The translations under genes were made by a program, and so were the position numbers. Shown piece after piece: positions 1 to 7,344 of a DNA stretch of 8,492 nucleotides (positions are counted from its first letter, which is position 1; each line of letters starts with the position of its first letter). This stretch comes from an uncultured Prevotellaceae bacterium. GTDB taxonomy: Bacteria; Bacteroidota; Bacteroidia; Bacteroidales; Bacteroidaceae. A model generated the notes under the pieces. That model had not been told where the DNA came from, ran no database searches, and saw nothing but the letters and a program-made list of their open reading frames with translations. The DNA lies in the NCBI GenBank assembly GCA_902477365.1, contig CABSGW010000110.1, positions 1 to 8,492 of the forward strand, written 5' to 3'.

Positions 1-2256
1 GTGTATGCCGGGGCATTAGGTGCCCAAATGGCTTACTACTTTATGCACAGATGTTTCGGTATTCCGGCCTTTTTCGTACCAATCTTCTTCATCTTTACCA
101 GCATGAAGTTAATGAAAGCGTACAAAGTGAGGTTGTGGAAATGGTTTGTGAACTGTTCGATCCTGATGATCTGGTTCTCTGTAGCCTTAGCGTATTTTGT
201 TCCGGAACATGTACTCAACCACCTGACATTTGCGCCAGGCGGACAACACGGGGAATACATCAACCGGATGCTAACCTCGCAGATAGGAAAGCCTGGATTA
301 TTTATTCTGTTGCTGGCTGTTGCAGTCTGTTACCTGGTGTATTTGAGCAATGAGACCATCAGCATTATCCGTAAGATGCTGAATCCGACCAGTTATATAA
401 AAGGTAAACTGCCGGCCAAGAAAGAGAAGAAACAGCCAGCGGATACAGAGCCGGACAATATGTCTGAAACCCTAGCAGAAGACGATGAACGCACAAAAGA
501 TTATGAAGACCCACTGCCGGTAAGCATTGACTTGTCGGACGAAAAGAATAAAGACGAACTTGTTGAAAAAGCCGAGACTGCAACGATGGAAGCAGACGAG
601 CCCCCCTTTACGTCGGGCACGGAAAAGAAACAAGAAACATCTGAAGCCACCGCTTCAGACCAAAAGCATGAACCCGAGATAACCATTGACACCGGTATCA
701 AGGAGGAAGAAGCGACCCAAGATTCGTTCACGGAAAGCATGGAGCCTTACGATCCGAAAAAAGATTTGGAAAACTACCACTACCCCAATCTCGGATTATT
801 GAAGAAATATGAGGAAAACGGGCCGGCTATAGACATGGCCGAACAAAAAGCCAACAAGGAACGTATCATCACGATTCTGCGCAATTTCGGCGTGGAGATA
901 TCCAGTATCAAAGCGACCATCGGTCCAACCATTACGCTCTACGAGATAACACCAGCTCAAGGTGTACGTATCTCGAAAATACGTAACCTGGAAGATGACA
1001 TAGCCCTGAGCCTCAGCGCACTGGGTATTCGTATCATAGCCCCCATACCAGGAAAAGGAACAATCGGTATTGAAGTGCCGAACAAAAATCCGCGTATCGT
1101 TTCCATGGAAAGCATCTTGAATAGCAAAAAGTTCCAAGAGAGCGACTACGAACTGCCTATTGCCTTAGGAAAGACGATTACCAATGAGGTGTATATGGTA
1201 GACTTGGCTAAAGCACCACACTTACTGGTAGCCGGTGCAACGGGACAAGGTAAGTCTGTTGGCCTGAATGCCATTATCACCTCACTGCTTTACAAGAAGC
1301 ATCCGGCAGAACTGAAGTTCGTCATGGTAGACCCGAAGAAAGTAGAATTCAGTATTTACAGTCCTATAGAAAAGCACTTCCTGGCCAAAGTGCCTGATGA
1401 AAACAGCGACCCGATTATCACAGACGTGACGAAAGTGATTAAAACGCTGAAAAGTTTGTGTCAGGAGATGGATTCGCGATACGACCTGTTGAAGAAAGCA
1501 CGTGTGCGTAATCTGAAGGAGTATAATGCCAAATTCAAAGCCAGACAGTTGAACCCGGAAAACGGACATAAGTTCATGCCTTACATTGTGGTGATTATTG
1601 ACGAGTTCGGCGACCTGATTATGACAGCAGGAAAAGAAGTAGAACTGCCGATAGCCCGTATCGCCCAATTGGCCCGTGCCGTGGGAATACACATGGTAAT
1701 AGCCACACAACGTCCTACGACCAACATCATTACCGGAACCATTAAAGCCAACTTCCCGGCCCGTATGGCCTTTAAAGTAATGTCCATGATTGACTCACGT
1801 ACCATCCTGGATCGCCCGGGAGCGAACCAGCTGGTGGGAAAAGGTGATATGTTGTTTTTGAACGGAAGTGATCCGGTACGTGTACAATGTGCTTTTGTCG
1901 ACACACCGGAGGTTGAGCGGATCAATGGCCACATCGCATCCCAACAAAGCTATCTATCGGCATTGGAATTGCCTGAAGTGGAAATGGAGAATGAGGAATC
2001 GAGTGCTGCAGGAAGTGTGGATTTGAATAACTTAGATCCGATGTTTGAAGAGGCTGCCCGCCTTATCGTGATCCATCAACAAGGTTCAACGTCGCTTATA
2101 CAACGTAAATTTGCCATTGGATACAACCGTGCCGGACGTCTGATGGACCAGTTGGAGCGAGCCGGCATTGTAGGTCCTGCACAAGGCAGTAAACCTAGAG
2201 AGGTGCTGTGTGTAGACGAAACGGAACTGGAAATGAAATTGAACAATCTAAAATAA
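1..2256 (+). CDS. ftsK: FtsK/SpoIIIE-family DNA translocase (5' partial)
   Basis: A membrane-anchored, ATP-driven double-stranded DNA pump that clears and aligns chromosome ends at the division septum. The frame is open from base 1. The GTG there is most likely an internal Val codon, because the sequence begins inside the N-terminal membrane domain and Bacteroidales FtsK normally has about 80 more residues and another membrane helix before it. In window numbering, hydrophobic segments lie near residues 20-38, 48-67 and 99-116, followed by an acidic, low-complexity linker at about 132-253. The motor follows: alpha region from about 255, Walker A GATGQGKS at 412-419, Walker B IIDE ending at D534-E535, then a conserved ATQRP segment. 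A gamma winged-helix DNA-reading domain occupies about 678-745. The motor and C-terminus are intact. It leads a compact operon; the LolA-like gene starts 7 nt after its stop. Identification is very secure. Confidence 0.96.
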   Translation: MYAGALGAQMAYYFMHRCFGIPAFFVPIFFIFTSMKLMKAYKVRLWKWFVNCSILMIWFSVALAYFVPEHVLNHLTFAPGGQHGEYINRMLTSQIGKPGLFILLLAVAVCYLVYLSNETISIIRKMLNPTSYIKGKLPAKKEKKQPADTEPDNMSETLAEDDERTKDYEDPLPVSIDLSDEKNKDELVEKAETATMEADEPPFTSGTEKKQETSEATASDQKHEPEITIDTGIKEEEATQDSFTESMEPYDPKKDLENYHYPNLGLLKKYEENGPAIDMAEQKANKERIITILRNFGVEISSIKATIGPTITLYEITPAQGVRISKIRNLEDDIALSLSALGIRIIAPIPGKGTIGIEVPNKNPRIVSMESILNSKKFQESDYELPIALGKTITNEVYMVDLAKAPHLLVAGATGQGKSVGLNAIITSLLYKKHPAELKFVMVDPKKVEFSIYSPIEKHFLAKVPDENSDPIITDVTKVIKTLKSLCQEMDSRYDLLKKARVRNLKEYNAKFKARQLNPENGHKFMPYIVVIIDEFGDLIMTAGKEVELPIARIAQLARAVGIHMVIATQRPTTNIITGTIKANFPARMAFKVMSMIDSRTILDRPGANQLVGKGDMLFLNGSDPVRVQCAFVDTPEVERINGHIASQQSYLSALELPEVEMENEESSAAGSVDLNNLDPMFEEAARLIVIHQQGSTSLIQRKFAIGYNRAGRLMDQLERAGIVGPAQGSKPREVLCVDETELEMKLNNLK

Positions 2257-2263
2257 CCCTTTT

Positions 2264-2905
2264 ATGAAGAAACTATATAGCCTATTATTTTTGCTATGTG
2301 CATGTAGTATTGCTCTGTATGCACAGAAAGATGCTGCAACCAAAAAGATGCTTGACGAGGCAACAGCCAAGCTGAACAAAGCCGGTGGTGTTGAAGCATC
2401 CTTTTCGGCCACCAACTTCAACGGTTCTGGCAAGATGAACGGTACAATCAGTTTTAAGGGTAACAAATACCGCATCAACACCACTAATCTGCAAGTTTGG
2501 TTTGACGGTAAGACGCAATGGAGTTACAATCCGGATAACAGCGAAGTAAATATTACAACCCCTACCCTATCGGAACAGCAATCGTTGAATCCCTATGCTT
2601 TCATTAACCTTTACAAAAATGGTTATAATTATACCTCGCAATACAACAATATAAAAATAAACAACAAGACGACACGTTGTCCCGTTGTTCACTTGAAAGC
2701 CGAAAGAAAAGAGCAAAGACTGAGCGAACTTTACATTACACTAAACCCCGAAACCAAATTACCCGTCTCAGTACGTGTGCGCCAAGGAAATAATTGGACG
2801 ACCATTCAAATAACCCGGCTGAAAACAAATCAGAAGTGGAATGACACCTACTTTCGTTTTAACCCCAAGCAATATCCGAACGCGGAAATCATAGATCTTC
2901 GCTAA
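2264..2905 (+). CDS. LolA-like periplasmic outer-membrane lipoprotein carrier
   Basis: A 213-residue exported protein resembling LolA, the periplasmic chaperone that carries lipoproteins from the inner-membrane Lol transporter to the outer membrane. The N-terminus has Lys2-Lys3, a hydrophobic core at about 4-18 and a likely signal peptidase I site after ALYA (residue 20). Cysteines at 12 and 14 leave lipoprotein processing as a less likely alternative. The mature part shows the LolA pattern: an early amphipathic helix, then beta-rich segments such as GTISFKGNKYRI, VWFDGKTQWSYN and a late LPVSVRVRQ strand. Length is close to the roughly 200 residues of enterobacterial LolA. The start at 2264 follows ftsK by 7 nt and gives the signal peptide directly; no Shine-Dalgarno sequence is visible, as is usual in Bacteroidetes. 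Family assignment rests on fold-level pattern and on the ftsK-lolA-trxB order I recall from Bacteroides. No LolB gene is seen here. Confidence 0.85.
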   Translation: MKKLYSLLFLLCACSIALYAQKDAATKKMLDEATAKLNKAGGVEASFSATNFNGSGKMNGTISFKGNKYRINTTNLQVWFDGKTQWSYNPDNSEVNITTPTLSEQQSLNPYAFINLYKNGYNYTSQYNNIKINNKTTRCPVVHLKAERKEQRLSELYITLNPETKLPVSVRVRQGNNWTTIQITRLKTNQKWNDTYFRFNPKQYPNAEIIDLR

Positions 2906-2931
2906 AATTATAATCATAAACAGAAATCAAG

Positions 2932-3870
2932 ATGGAACCAATACGTTGTTTGATACTAGGTTCAGGACCTGCAGGCTATACAGCCGCAATCTATGCCAGC
3001 CGCGCCGGCTTGGCTCCGGTGTTGTACGAAGGACTTCAGCCTGGAGGCCAATTGACAACCACCACTGAAGTGGAAAATTTTCCAGGATACCCAGAAGGTG
3101 TAGATGGAAATACGATGATGGATGACTTACGTAAACAGGCAGAACGTTTCGGCACAGACATACGGTCGAATATCGCAGTTAAAGCCGACTTAAGCCAATC
3201 GCCATACACAATTGAGTTTGAAGACGGAAGTCAGGTGAAAGCACACAGTTTGATTATTGCGACCGGTGCTGCCGCGAAATACTTGGGACTGGACGATGAG
3301 AAGAAATATCAAGGCATGGGTGTGAGCGCTTGTGCTACTTGTGACGGTTTCTTCTACCGCCAAAAAAATGTAGCTGTTGTAGGCGGTGGTGATACCGCAT
3401 GCGAAGAAGCCATCTACCTGGCCGGACTAGCTGCTAAGGTATATCTTATTGTACGAAAACCTTTCCTACGCGCATCTCAAATCATGCAAAAGCGTGTCAT
3501 GGAAAATCCGAAAATAGAAGTACTTTTCGAAACCAACACGCTCGGTCTTTTTGGCGAAGACGGCGTAGAAGGAGCACATCTCGTAAAAAGAAAAGGCGAA
3601 TCAGACGAAACACGTTACGACATTGCCATTGACGGTTTCTTCCTAGCCATCGGACATAAACCCAACAGTGACCTGTTCAAACCCTGGATTAAAACAGACG
3701 AAACGGGTTATATCATCACAGAAGGACAGACTCCACGTACAACAGTTCCGGGGGTTTTTGCCGCAGGTGACGTAGCAGATCCACTTTACCGTCAAGCCAT
3801 TACGGCTGCGGCCAGCGGTTGTAAAGCAGCTATTGAAGTGGAACGTTACTTAAACGAACACGGACTCTAA
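2932..3870 (+). CDS. trxB: Thioredoxin-disulfide reductase
   Basis: A cytoplasmic FAD enzyme that uses NADPH to reduce thioredoxin, supplying electrons to ribonucleotide reductase, peroxide defence and protein disulfide reduction. At 312 residues it is typical of the low-molecular-weight bacterial type. All key motifs are visible: FAD-binding GSGPAG at 10-15, an ATG segment before the NADPH domain, redox-active CATC with C134 and C137, NADPH-binding GGGDTA at 151-156, and the second FAD motif GVFAAGD at 274-280. The start at 2932 places the GxGxxG motif at the normal distance from the N-terminus. It lies 26 nt after the LolA-like gene in an AT-rich gap without a clear ribosome-binding site, and 7 nt before the NlpC/P60 gene. 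No thioredoxin gene is in the window. Nothing is unusual in the sequence. Confidence 0.97.
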   Translation: MEPIRCLILGSGPAGYTAAIYASRAGLAPVLYEGLQPGGQLTTTTEVENFPGYPEGVDGNTMMDDLRKQAERFGTDIRSNIAVKADLSQSPYTIEFEDGSQVKAHSLIIATGAAAKYLGLDDEKKYQGMGVSACATCDGFFYRQKNVAVVGGGDTACEEAIYLAGLAAKVYLIVRKPFLRASQIMQKRVMENPKIEVLFETNTLGLFGEDGVEGAHLVKRKGESDETRYDIAIDGFFLAIGHKPNSDLFKPWIKTDETGYIITEGQTPRTTVPGVFAAGDVADPLYRQAITAAASGCKAAIEVERYLNEHGL

Positions 3871-3877
3871 GGCTTGC

Positions 3878-4432
3878 ATGTCCAAATTACATATCCATAC
3901 AACTTCCTTCTTATCCTGGATCGGGATAATGGGAAGTTGTATGTTTTTACTCAGCCTCTCTTCGTGTGGCAGCCAGCAACATGTGGTATCGAACCGCTAC
4001 ATGCGTGATTTGGCCCGCGCCGGAATCCGTTTGGGAATCGACATAGAAGAACGTGATAACCATACTCTGTTGTTGGAAGCATCTAAATGGATAGGAACCC
4101 CTTATCGTAATGGCGGAAACTCTACTTCAGGAATAGACTGTTCCGGTCTGACTTATCATATTTACAAAAACGTTTACAAAACCACTTTATCGCGCCGCAG
4201 CGAAGACCAGTACCACATGGATGTACGGCTCAAACCAGGAAAGCGTCTGGTGCAAGGCGATCTATTGTTTTTCAACACGTCACGTTCACGTAAAACACCA
4301 TGTGATCATGTAGGAATCTATCTCAAAGAAGATAAATTCATTCACGCTAGTAGCTCAAAAGGAGTGATTGTCAGTAGACTTTCAGAATCGTATTGGGCGA
4401 AACGCTGGGTTTCGGCTGGAGAACGGAAATAG
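3878..4432 (+). CDS. NlpC/P60-family cell-wall peptidase, lipoprotein
   Basis: A 184-residue lipid-anchored cysteine peptidase, expected to cut peptide cross-links or stems of peptidoglycan (family activity: D-gamma-glutamyl-diaminopimelate or similar bonds). The N-terminus has a hydrophobic stretch at about 10-27 and a lipobox LSSC ending at C30, giving a mature lipoprotein facing the periplasm. The NlpC/P60 domain fills about 66-182. It begins with ASKWIGTPYRNGG, has catalytic C88 in GIDCSG, catalytic H144 in CDHVGIYL and a third polar residue H156 in FIHASS. It is a small single-domain form like the E. coli Spr/MepS class, with no SH3 or repeat targeting domain. It follows trxB by 7 nt, and the next gene starts 1 nt after its stop, so translation of the two may be coupled. 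Family is secure; the exact bond cut is unknown. Confidence 0.92.
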   Translation: MSKLHIHTTSFLSWIGIMGSCMFLLSLSSCGSQQHVVSNRYMRDLARAGIRLGIDIEERDNHTLLLEASKWIGTPYRNGGNSTSGIDCSGLTYHIYKNVYKTTLSRRSEDQYHMDVRLKPGKRLVQGDLLFFNTSRSRKTPCDHVGIYLKEDKFIHASSSKGVIVSRLSESYWAKRWVSAGERK

Positions 4433-4433
4433 T

Positions 4434-5297
4434 ATGGAATATATTGAAACGAAATCCATCCTTTCCAAGCTAAAGACGCAAGATACCCTATTCGGCATTT
4501 CATATAATATGAATCTCTACAGGGGATGCCAACATGGATGCATTTATTGCGATACACGTAGTTTGTGTTATCGTATGGGAGACTTGAGTGCTATTAGGAT
4601 AAAGAAAAATGCGCTACAGTTATTAGCATACGAGATAAAGCATAAGCCAAAAGCAACGATAGGCACCGGTTCGATGAACGATCCCTATATGCCAGTCGAA
4701 AGCACCTTACAACTAACACGACGCGCATTACAAATCATTGCTTCACACAAATTTCCTGTGCATGTAATTACCAAAAGCAATGTAGTAGAAAGAGACATAG
4801 ACATCTTGCAAGATATAGCAAAGACCTATGCAGCCGTTAGTTTGACTATTACTTGCGCAGACGACACATTGGCGAGCAAAATAGAACCACATGCCCCTTC
4901 TACCTCTAAACGCTTCAAAACAATGGAGTCATTGGCACGTAACAATATTTATACGGGAGTGACACTAATGCCTCTATTACCTTTTATTAATGATGACATC
5001 AACAACATGGAAACCATCATTAAGCGGGCAAAAGATGCAGGTGCATCTTATATTCTTCCACTGTTCGGCGTAACCCTCCGTGCCGGATCTCGCGATTACC
5101 TATACCAAACGTTAGAACAGTTAGTACCGGGGATAGCGTCACAATATCAACAGGTATTCGGTCAACAATACATGTGTTATAGCCCACATTACCATCAATT
5201 ACATCAAACATTCCAAGAGCTTTGCTACAAATTGGGTCTACAAACCGAGATGGAAAAGTATACTCGTCCAACCATCCAGCAATTATCTTTGTTTTGA
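4434..5297 (+). CDS. SPL-family radical SAM protein with C-terminal clamp-binding-like motif
   Basis: A 287-residue radical SAM protein of the spore photoproduct lyase-like (SPL/Rv2578c) group. C32, C36 and C39 in RGCQHGCIYC form the CX3CX2C site that binds the 4Fe-4S cluster used to split S-adenosylmethionine. GTGSMNDPYMPVE follows, corresponding to the SAM-contact region of the family, then ITKS and beta-strand segments of a partial TIM barrel. I chose ATG 4434 over the in-frame ATG at 4368: the upstream start would overlap the NlpC/P60 gene by 65 nt and add 22 residues unlike the family, whereas 4434 begins MEYIETKS just 1 nt after the NlpC stop. True spore photoproduct lyases repair DNA in spore formers; Bacteroidales do not sporulate, so the substrate is unknown. 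The protein ends exactly in QLSLF (283-287), the consensus beta-clamp-binding pentapeptide. It is the last gene before a strong terminator. Confidence 0.88.
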   Translation: MEYIETKSILSKLKTQDTLFGISYNMNLYRGCQHGCIYCDTRSLCYRMGDLSAIRIKKNALQLLAYEIKHKPKATIGTGSMNDPYMPVESTLQLTRRALQIIASHKFPVHVITKSNVVERDIDILQDIAKTYAAVSLTITCADDTLASKIEPHAPSTSKRFKTMESLARNNIYTGVTLMPLLPFINDDINNMETIIKRAKDAGASYILPLFGVTLRAGSRDYLYQTLEQLVPGIASQYQQVFGQQYMCYSPHYHQLHQTFQELCYKLGLQTEMEKYTRPTIQQLSLF

Positions 5298-5310
5298 CCT
5301 CATAAGAAAC

Positions 5311-5347
5311 GTGGAAGATCCTCAAAAGAAGATCTTCCACATTTTTT
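5311..5347 (+). terminator. Intrinsic terminator of the ftsK-to-radical-SAM operon, between convergent operons
   Basis: A perfect 10-bp inverted repeat (5311-5320 with 5331-5340), loop of 10 nt, is followed by a T run at 5342-5347. It starts 13 nt after the radical SAM stop codon. The minus-strand RRM gene ends at 5363 on the other side, so the hairpin also lies downstream of that operon. On that strand the trailing sequence is only moderately T-rich (GTTTCTTATG), so termination there would be weaker. Confidence 0.9.
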
Positions 5348-5362
5348 CAATTTGGTCTGATT

Positions 5363-5686
5363 TTAATAATTTCTTCTATTAAAACCGCCGCCGTTTCCAC
5401 CGCGACCACCGCCATATCCACCGCTTCTTCTTTCAGGTCTCTCTGTTCTGGGACGAGCTACATTCACGGTCAGTGTTTTACCTTCAAAGTCTGTGCCATT
5501 CAACTCGTCAATAGCTTTTTGACCTTCGGCATCATCTGTCATTTCAACAAAGCCAAAACCACGAGATCTACCGGTTTCACGGTCTGTCACGATATGCGCA
5601 GAAACGATTTCTCCGTATGCTGCAAATAATTCTTGTAAACTTTCAGTGCTAGTACTAAAGTTCAGGTTCGATACATAAATGTTCAT
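5363..5686 (-). CDS. Small RRM-domain RNA-binding protein with glycine/arginine-rich tail
   Basis: A 107-residue single-stranded RNA-binding protein. One RRM domain occupies about residues 1-78, with RNP2 IYVSNL at 3-8 and RNP1 RGFGFVEM at 42-49, including the aromatic residues that stack on RNA bases. The remainder is an Arg/Gly/Asn-rich tail (about 82-107) with GGYGGG and GGNGGG runs, resembling eukaryotic and cyanobacterial glycine-rich RNA-binding proteins. Bacteroidales carry several such paralogs, some called RbpA or RbpB and implicated in global post-transcriptional control; which paralog this is cannot be settled here. The start at 5686 puts RNP2 at the usual place and is preceded by a purine-rich AGAGAAAG. 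Its first 32 nt overlap the end of the cold-shock gene in another frame, suggesting translational coupling. It is the last gene of the helicase operon. Confidence 0.93.
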   Translation of the reverse strand: MNIYVSNLNFSTSTESLQELFAAYGEIVSAHIVTDRETGRSRGFGFVEMTDDAEGQKAIDELNGTDFEGKTLTVNVARPRTERPERRSGGYGGGRGGNGGGFNRRNY

Positions 5687-6158
5687 CTTTCTCTAATTCT
5701 ATTTGATTAATAATTGGTTTTTCTATAAATTGTACATCTACGGCTGTCATTCCTTTAAGCCCTCGTTCCAAATTAAAGGTTACTTTTTTTCCTTCTTCTA
5801 CTAATTCAGGTTCTGCGATACCGCTGATATGAAAAAAATACTTTTCCTGATTGTCGTTCTCTTTAATAAAGCCGAATCCTTTATCACCATTAAAATAATC
5901 GATCAATCCACTCAATGGAACTTTTTCCGTCTCAACCTGTTTAGGAATAGACACCACGATATCCTCGATATCAAGTTCTTTCTTTTTACTCATATCCGGT
6001 GGTGTACTACTGATTCTTCCATTCTCGTCTACATAGGCAATCATATCGTCAAGAGATTCTCCCCCACCAGCTTTACGCTGCTCTTTTCGCTTTTGCTTTT
6101 CAATCCTTTTACTCCGTTTTTTCTTCTCTACTTCTCTCTTGTTAAATGATATGGCCAT
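5655..6158 (-). CDS. Cold-shock-domain protein with basic N-terminal extension
   Basis: A 167-residue nucleic-acid-binding protein. Residues 7-30 are strongly basic (alternating Lys, Arg, Glu), probably helical and able to contact RNA or ribosomes. Residues 31-80 form an acidic, probably flexible linker. The cold-shock OB-fold spans about 82-146, with RNP1 KGFGFI at 93-98 and RNP2 YFFHIS at 107-112, the residues that bind single-stranded RNA or DNA. Classic Csp proteins have about 70 residues and only the OB-fold; the long form is common in Bacteroidetes. About 20 residues (148-167) follow the domain and are read through the start of the RRM gene, which looks longer than relatives as I remember them. 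It lies 32 nt after the helicase stop. Expected role: RNA chaperone working with the helicase and RRM protein. Cold induction is inferred, not shown. Confidence 0.88.
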   Translation of the reverse strand: MAISFNKREVEKKKRSKRIEKQKRKEQRKAGGGESLDDMIAYVDENGRISSTPPDMSKKKELDIEDIVVSIPKQVETEKVPLSGLIDYFNGDKGFGFIKENDNQEKYFFHISGIAEPELVEEGKKVTFNLERGLKGMTAVDVQFIEKPIINQIELEKDEHLCIEPEL

Positions 6159-6190
6159 AGGCGTTTATTTCAGTTTTCGTTTTTTATTAT

Positions 6191-7315
6191 TTATGCAGGA
6201 ATCACCATACTACGAATTTTCTTGCCTGTCAGTTTCTGTATATCCTTTAACTGACCATACTCCTCTTGAGAACAAAAAGTCAACGCTGTACCACTACGTC
6301 CTGCACGTCCGGTACGTCCGATCCGATGTACATAAGTTTCGGGAACATCAGGCAAGTCATAATTTATCACCAATTCCAAATTAGCAATATCAATTCCTCT
6401 TGCCGCTATATCCGTAGCTATAATAACTCGTGTTTTACCCGATTTAAAATTACTCAAAGCACGCTGCCTTGCCACTTGGGTTTTGTTTCCATGAATAGCT
6501 TCACAACCTATTCCTTGTTTATTCAATGTCCGGGCTATTTTATCAGCTCCATGCTTTGTGCGCGAAAACACCAATACATTCTTTTCAGCATCCTGCGTCA
6601 GGATATCGACCAGCAATTTACTCTTCAACGGTTTTTCAACGTAATACAATCCTTGCTTAATTGTATCTACAACCGAAGAGGCTGATGTTACTTCCACTTT
6701 TACAGGCTTATATAAAATAGATTTAGACAAGCTGTCAATAGCTGTAGGCATCGTTGCCGAAAAGAATAATGTTTGTTTACGCTGAGGCAATAAGGGCAAT
6801 AACTTCCGGATATCATGGATAAATCCCATATCAAGCATTCTATCCGCCTCGTCCAATACGAAATACTGGATGTGTTGCAAATTTATTTGCCGCTGACCAA
6901 TCAAATCAAGCAAACGCCCTGGAGTTGCAATCAGAATATCCACCCCTTTTCTCAACTTTGCAATCTGAGGATTTTGGTTCACACCACCAAAGATTACCGC
7001 ATGACGCAACGTTGAATACTGGGAATAGTCGCTGAAGCATTCATCTATCTGGATCGCTAATTCGCGAGTTGGGGTTAATACTAGTGCTTTAATATCCCGA
7101 CGATGATCTTTAGCATCAAATTTATTCAACTGTTGAATAATCGGGATGGCAAAAGCTGCCGTCTTCCCAGTACCCGTTTGGGCTATACCTAACAAGTCTC
7201 GTCCTTCAAGTGCCACAGGTATGGCTTTTTCTTGTATAGGTGTTGGTTTTTCATATTTTTTACCAGCAAGAGCCTTTAAGATAGACTCTGAAATATTCAA
7301 TTCTTTAAATGTCAT
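6191..7315 (-). CDS. DEAD-box ATP-dependent RNA helicase, minimal RhlE-like core
   Basis: A 374-residue helicase that unwinds short RNA duplexes or remodels RNA-protein complexes using ATP, as in ribosome assembly and mRNA decay. All core motifs are present in order: upstream Phe3 and Q motif KPTPIQ at 23-28, motif I AQTGTGKT at 45-52, PTRELA at 82-87, GG at 110-111, TPGR at 131-134, DEAD at 155-158, SAT at 186-188, VLVFSRT at 247-253, ATDIAARGIDI at 300-310 and HRIGRTGR at 330-337. The protein ends about 37 residues after motif VI, so it lacks the long C-terminal RNA-binding extension of DeaD/CsdA, DbpA or SrmB and is closest in layout to RhlE. Start 7315 gives the Q-motif Phe at position 3. 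It is the first gene of a minus-strand operon with two RNA-binding proteins, which may act as its separate specificity subunits, and has a long structured leader upstream. Confidence 0.95.
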   Translation of the reverse strand: MTFKELNISESILKALAGKKYEKPTPIQEKAIPVALEGRDLLGIAQTGTGKTAAFAIPIIQQLNKFDAKDHRRDIKALVLTPTRELAIQIDECFSDYSQYSTLRHAVIFGGVNQNPQIAKLRKGVDILIATPGRLLDLIGQRQINLQHIQYFVLDEADRMLDMGFIHDIRKLLPLLPQRKQTLFFSATMPTAIDSLSKSILYKPVKVEVTSASSVVDTIKQGLYYVEKPLKSKLLVDILTQDAEKNVLVFSRTKHGADKIARTLNKQGIGCEAIHGNKTQVARQRALSNFKSGKTRVIIATDIAARGIDIANLELVINYDLPDVPETYVHRIGRTGRAGRSGTALTFCSQEEYGQLKDIQKLTGKKIRSMVIPA

Positions 7316-7325
7316 AGATTTTATG

Positions 7326-7344
7326 GCTGCATAGCGTATGCAGC
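7326..7344 (-). promoter_or_regulatory. Hairpin just upstream of the helicase start codon
   Basis: A perfect 8-bp stem (7337-7344 with 7326-7333) closed by a 3-nt loop, GC-capped at its base. In the minus-strand transcript it ends 10 nt before the helicase ATG, so it overlaps the region a ribosome must occupy to initiate. No T run follows, so it is not a terminator. A four-codon upstream frame (Met-Gln-Pro-stop) starts in its 3' arm. It could act as a translation control element or protein-binding site. Confidence 0.6.

Noticed and set aside
1..3. GTG at the first base as the true ftsK start
   Set aside because: The protein would begin inside the membrane domain and lack the first helix typical of the family; the window edge simply cuts the gene, and the codon fits an internal Val.
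1282..1934. Long open frames antisense to ftsK (1282-1710 and 1581-1934, minus strand)
   Set aside because: They lie opposite the conserved ATPase motor, have no recognisable domain and His/Phe/Tyr- or Ser-rich composition typical of antisense reading; they are shadows of ftsK.
4368..4433. Upstream ATG adding 22 residues to the radical SAM protein
   Set aside because: It would overlap the NlpC/P60 gene by 65 nt and the added residues do not resemble the family; ATG 4434, 1 nt after the NlpC stop, is the natural start.
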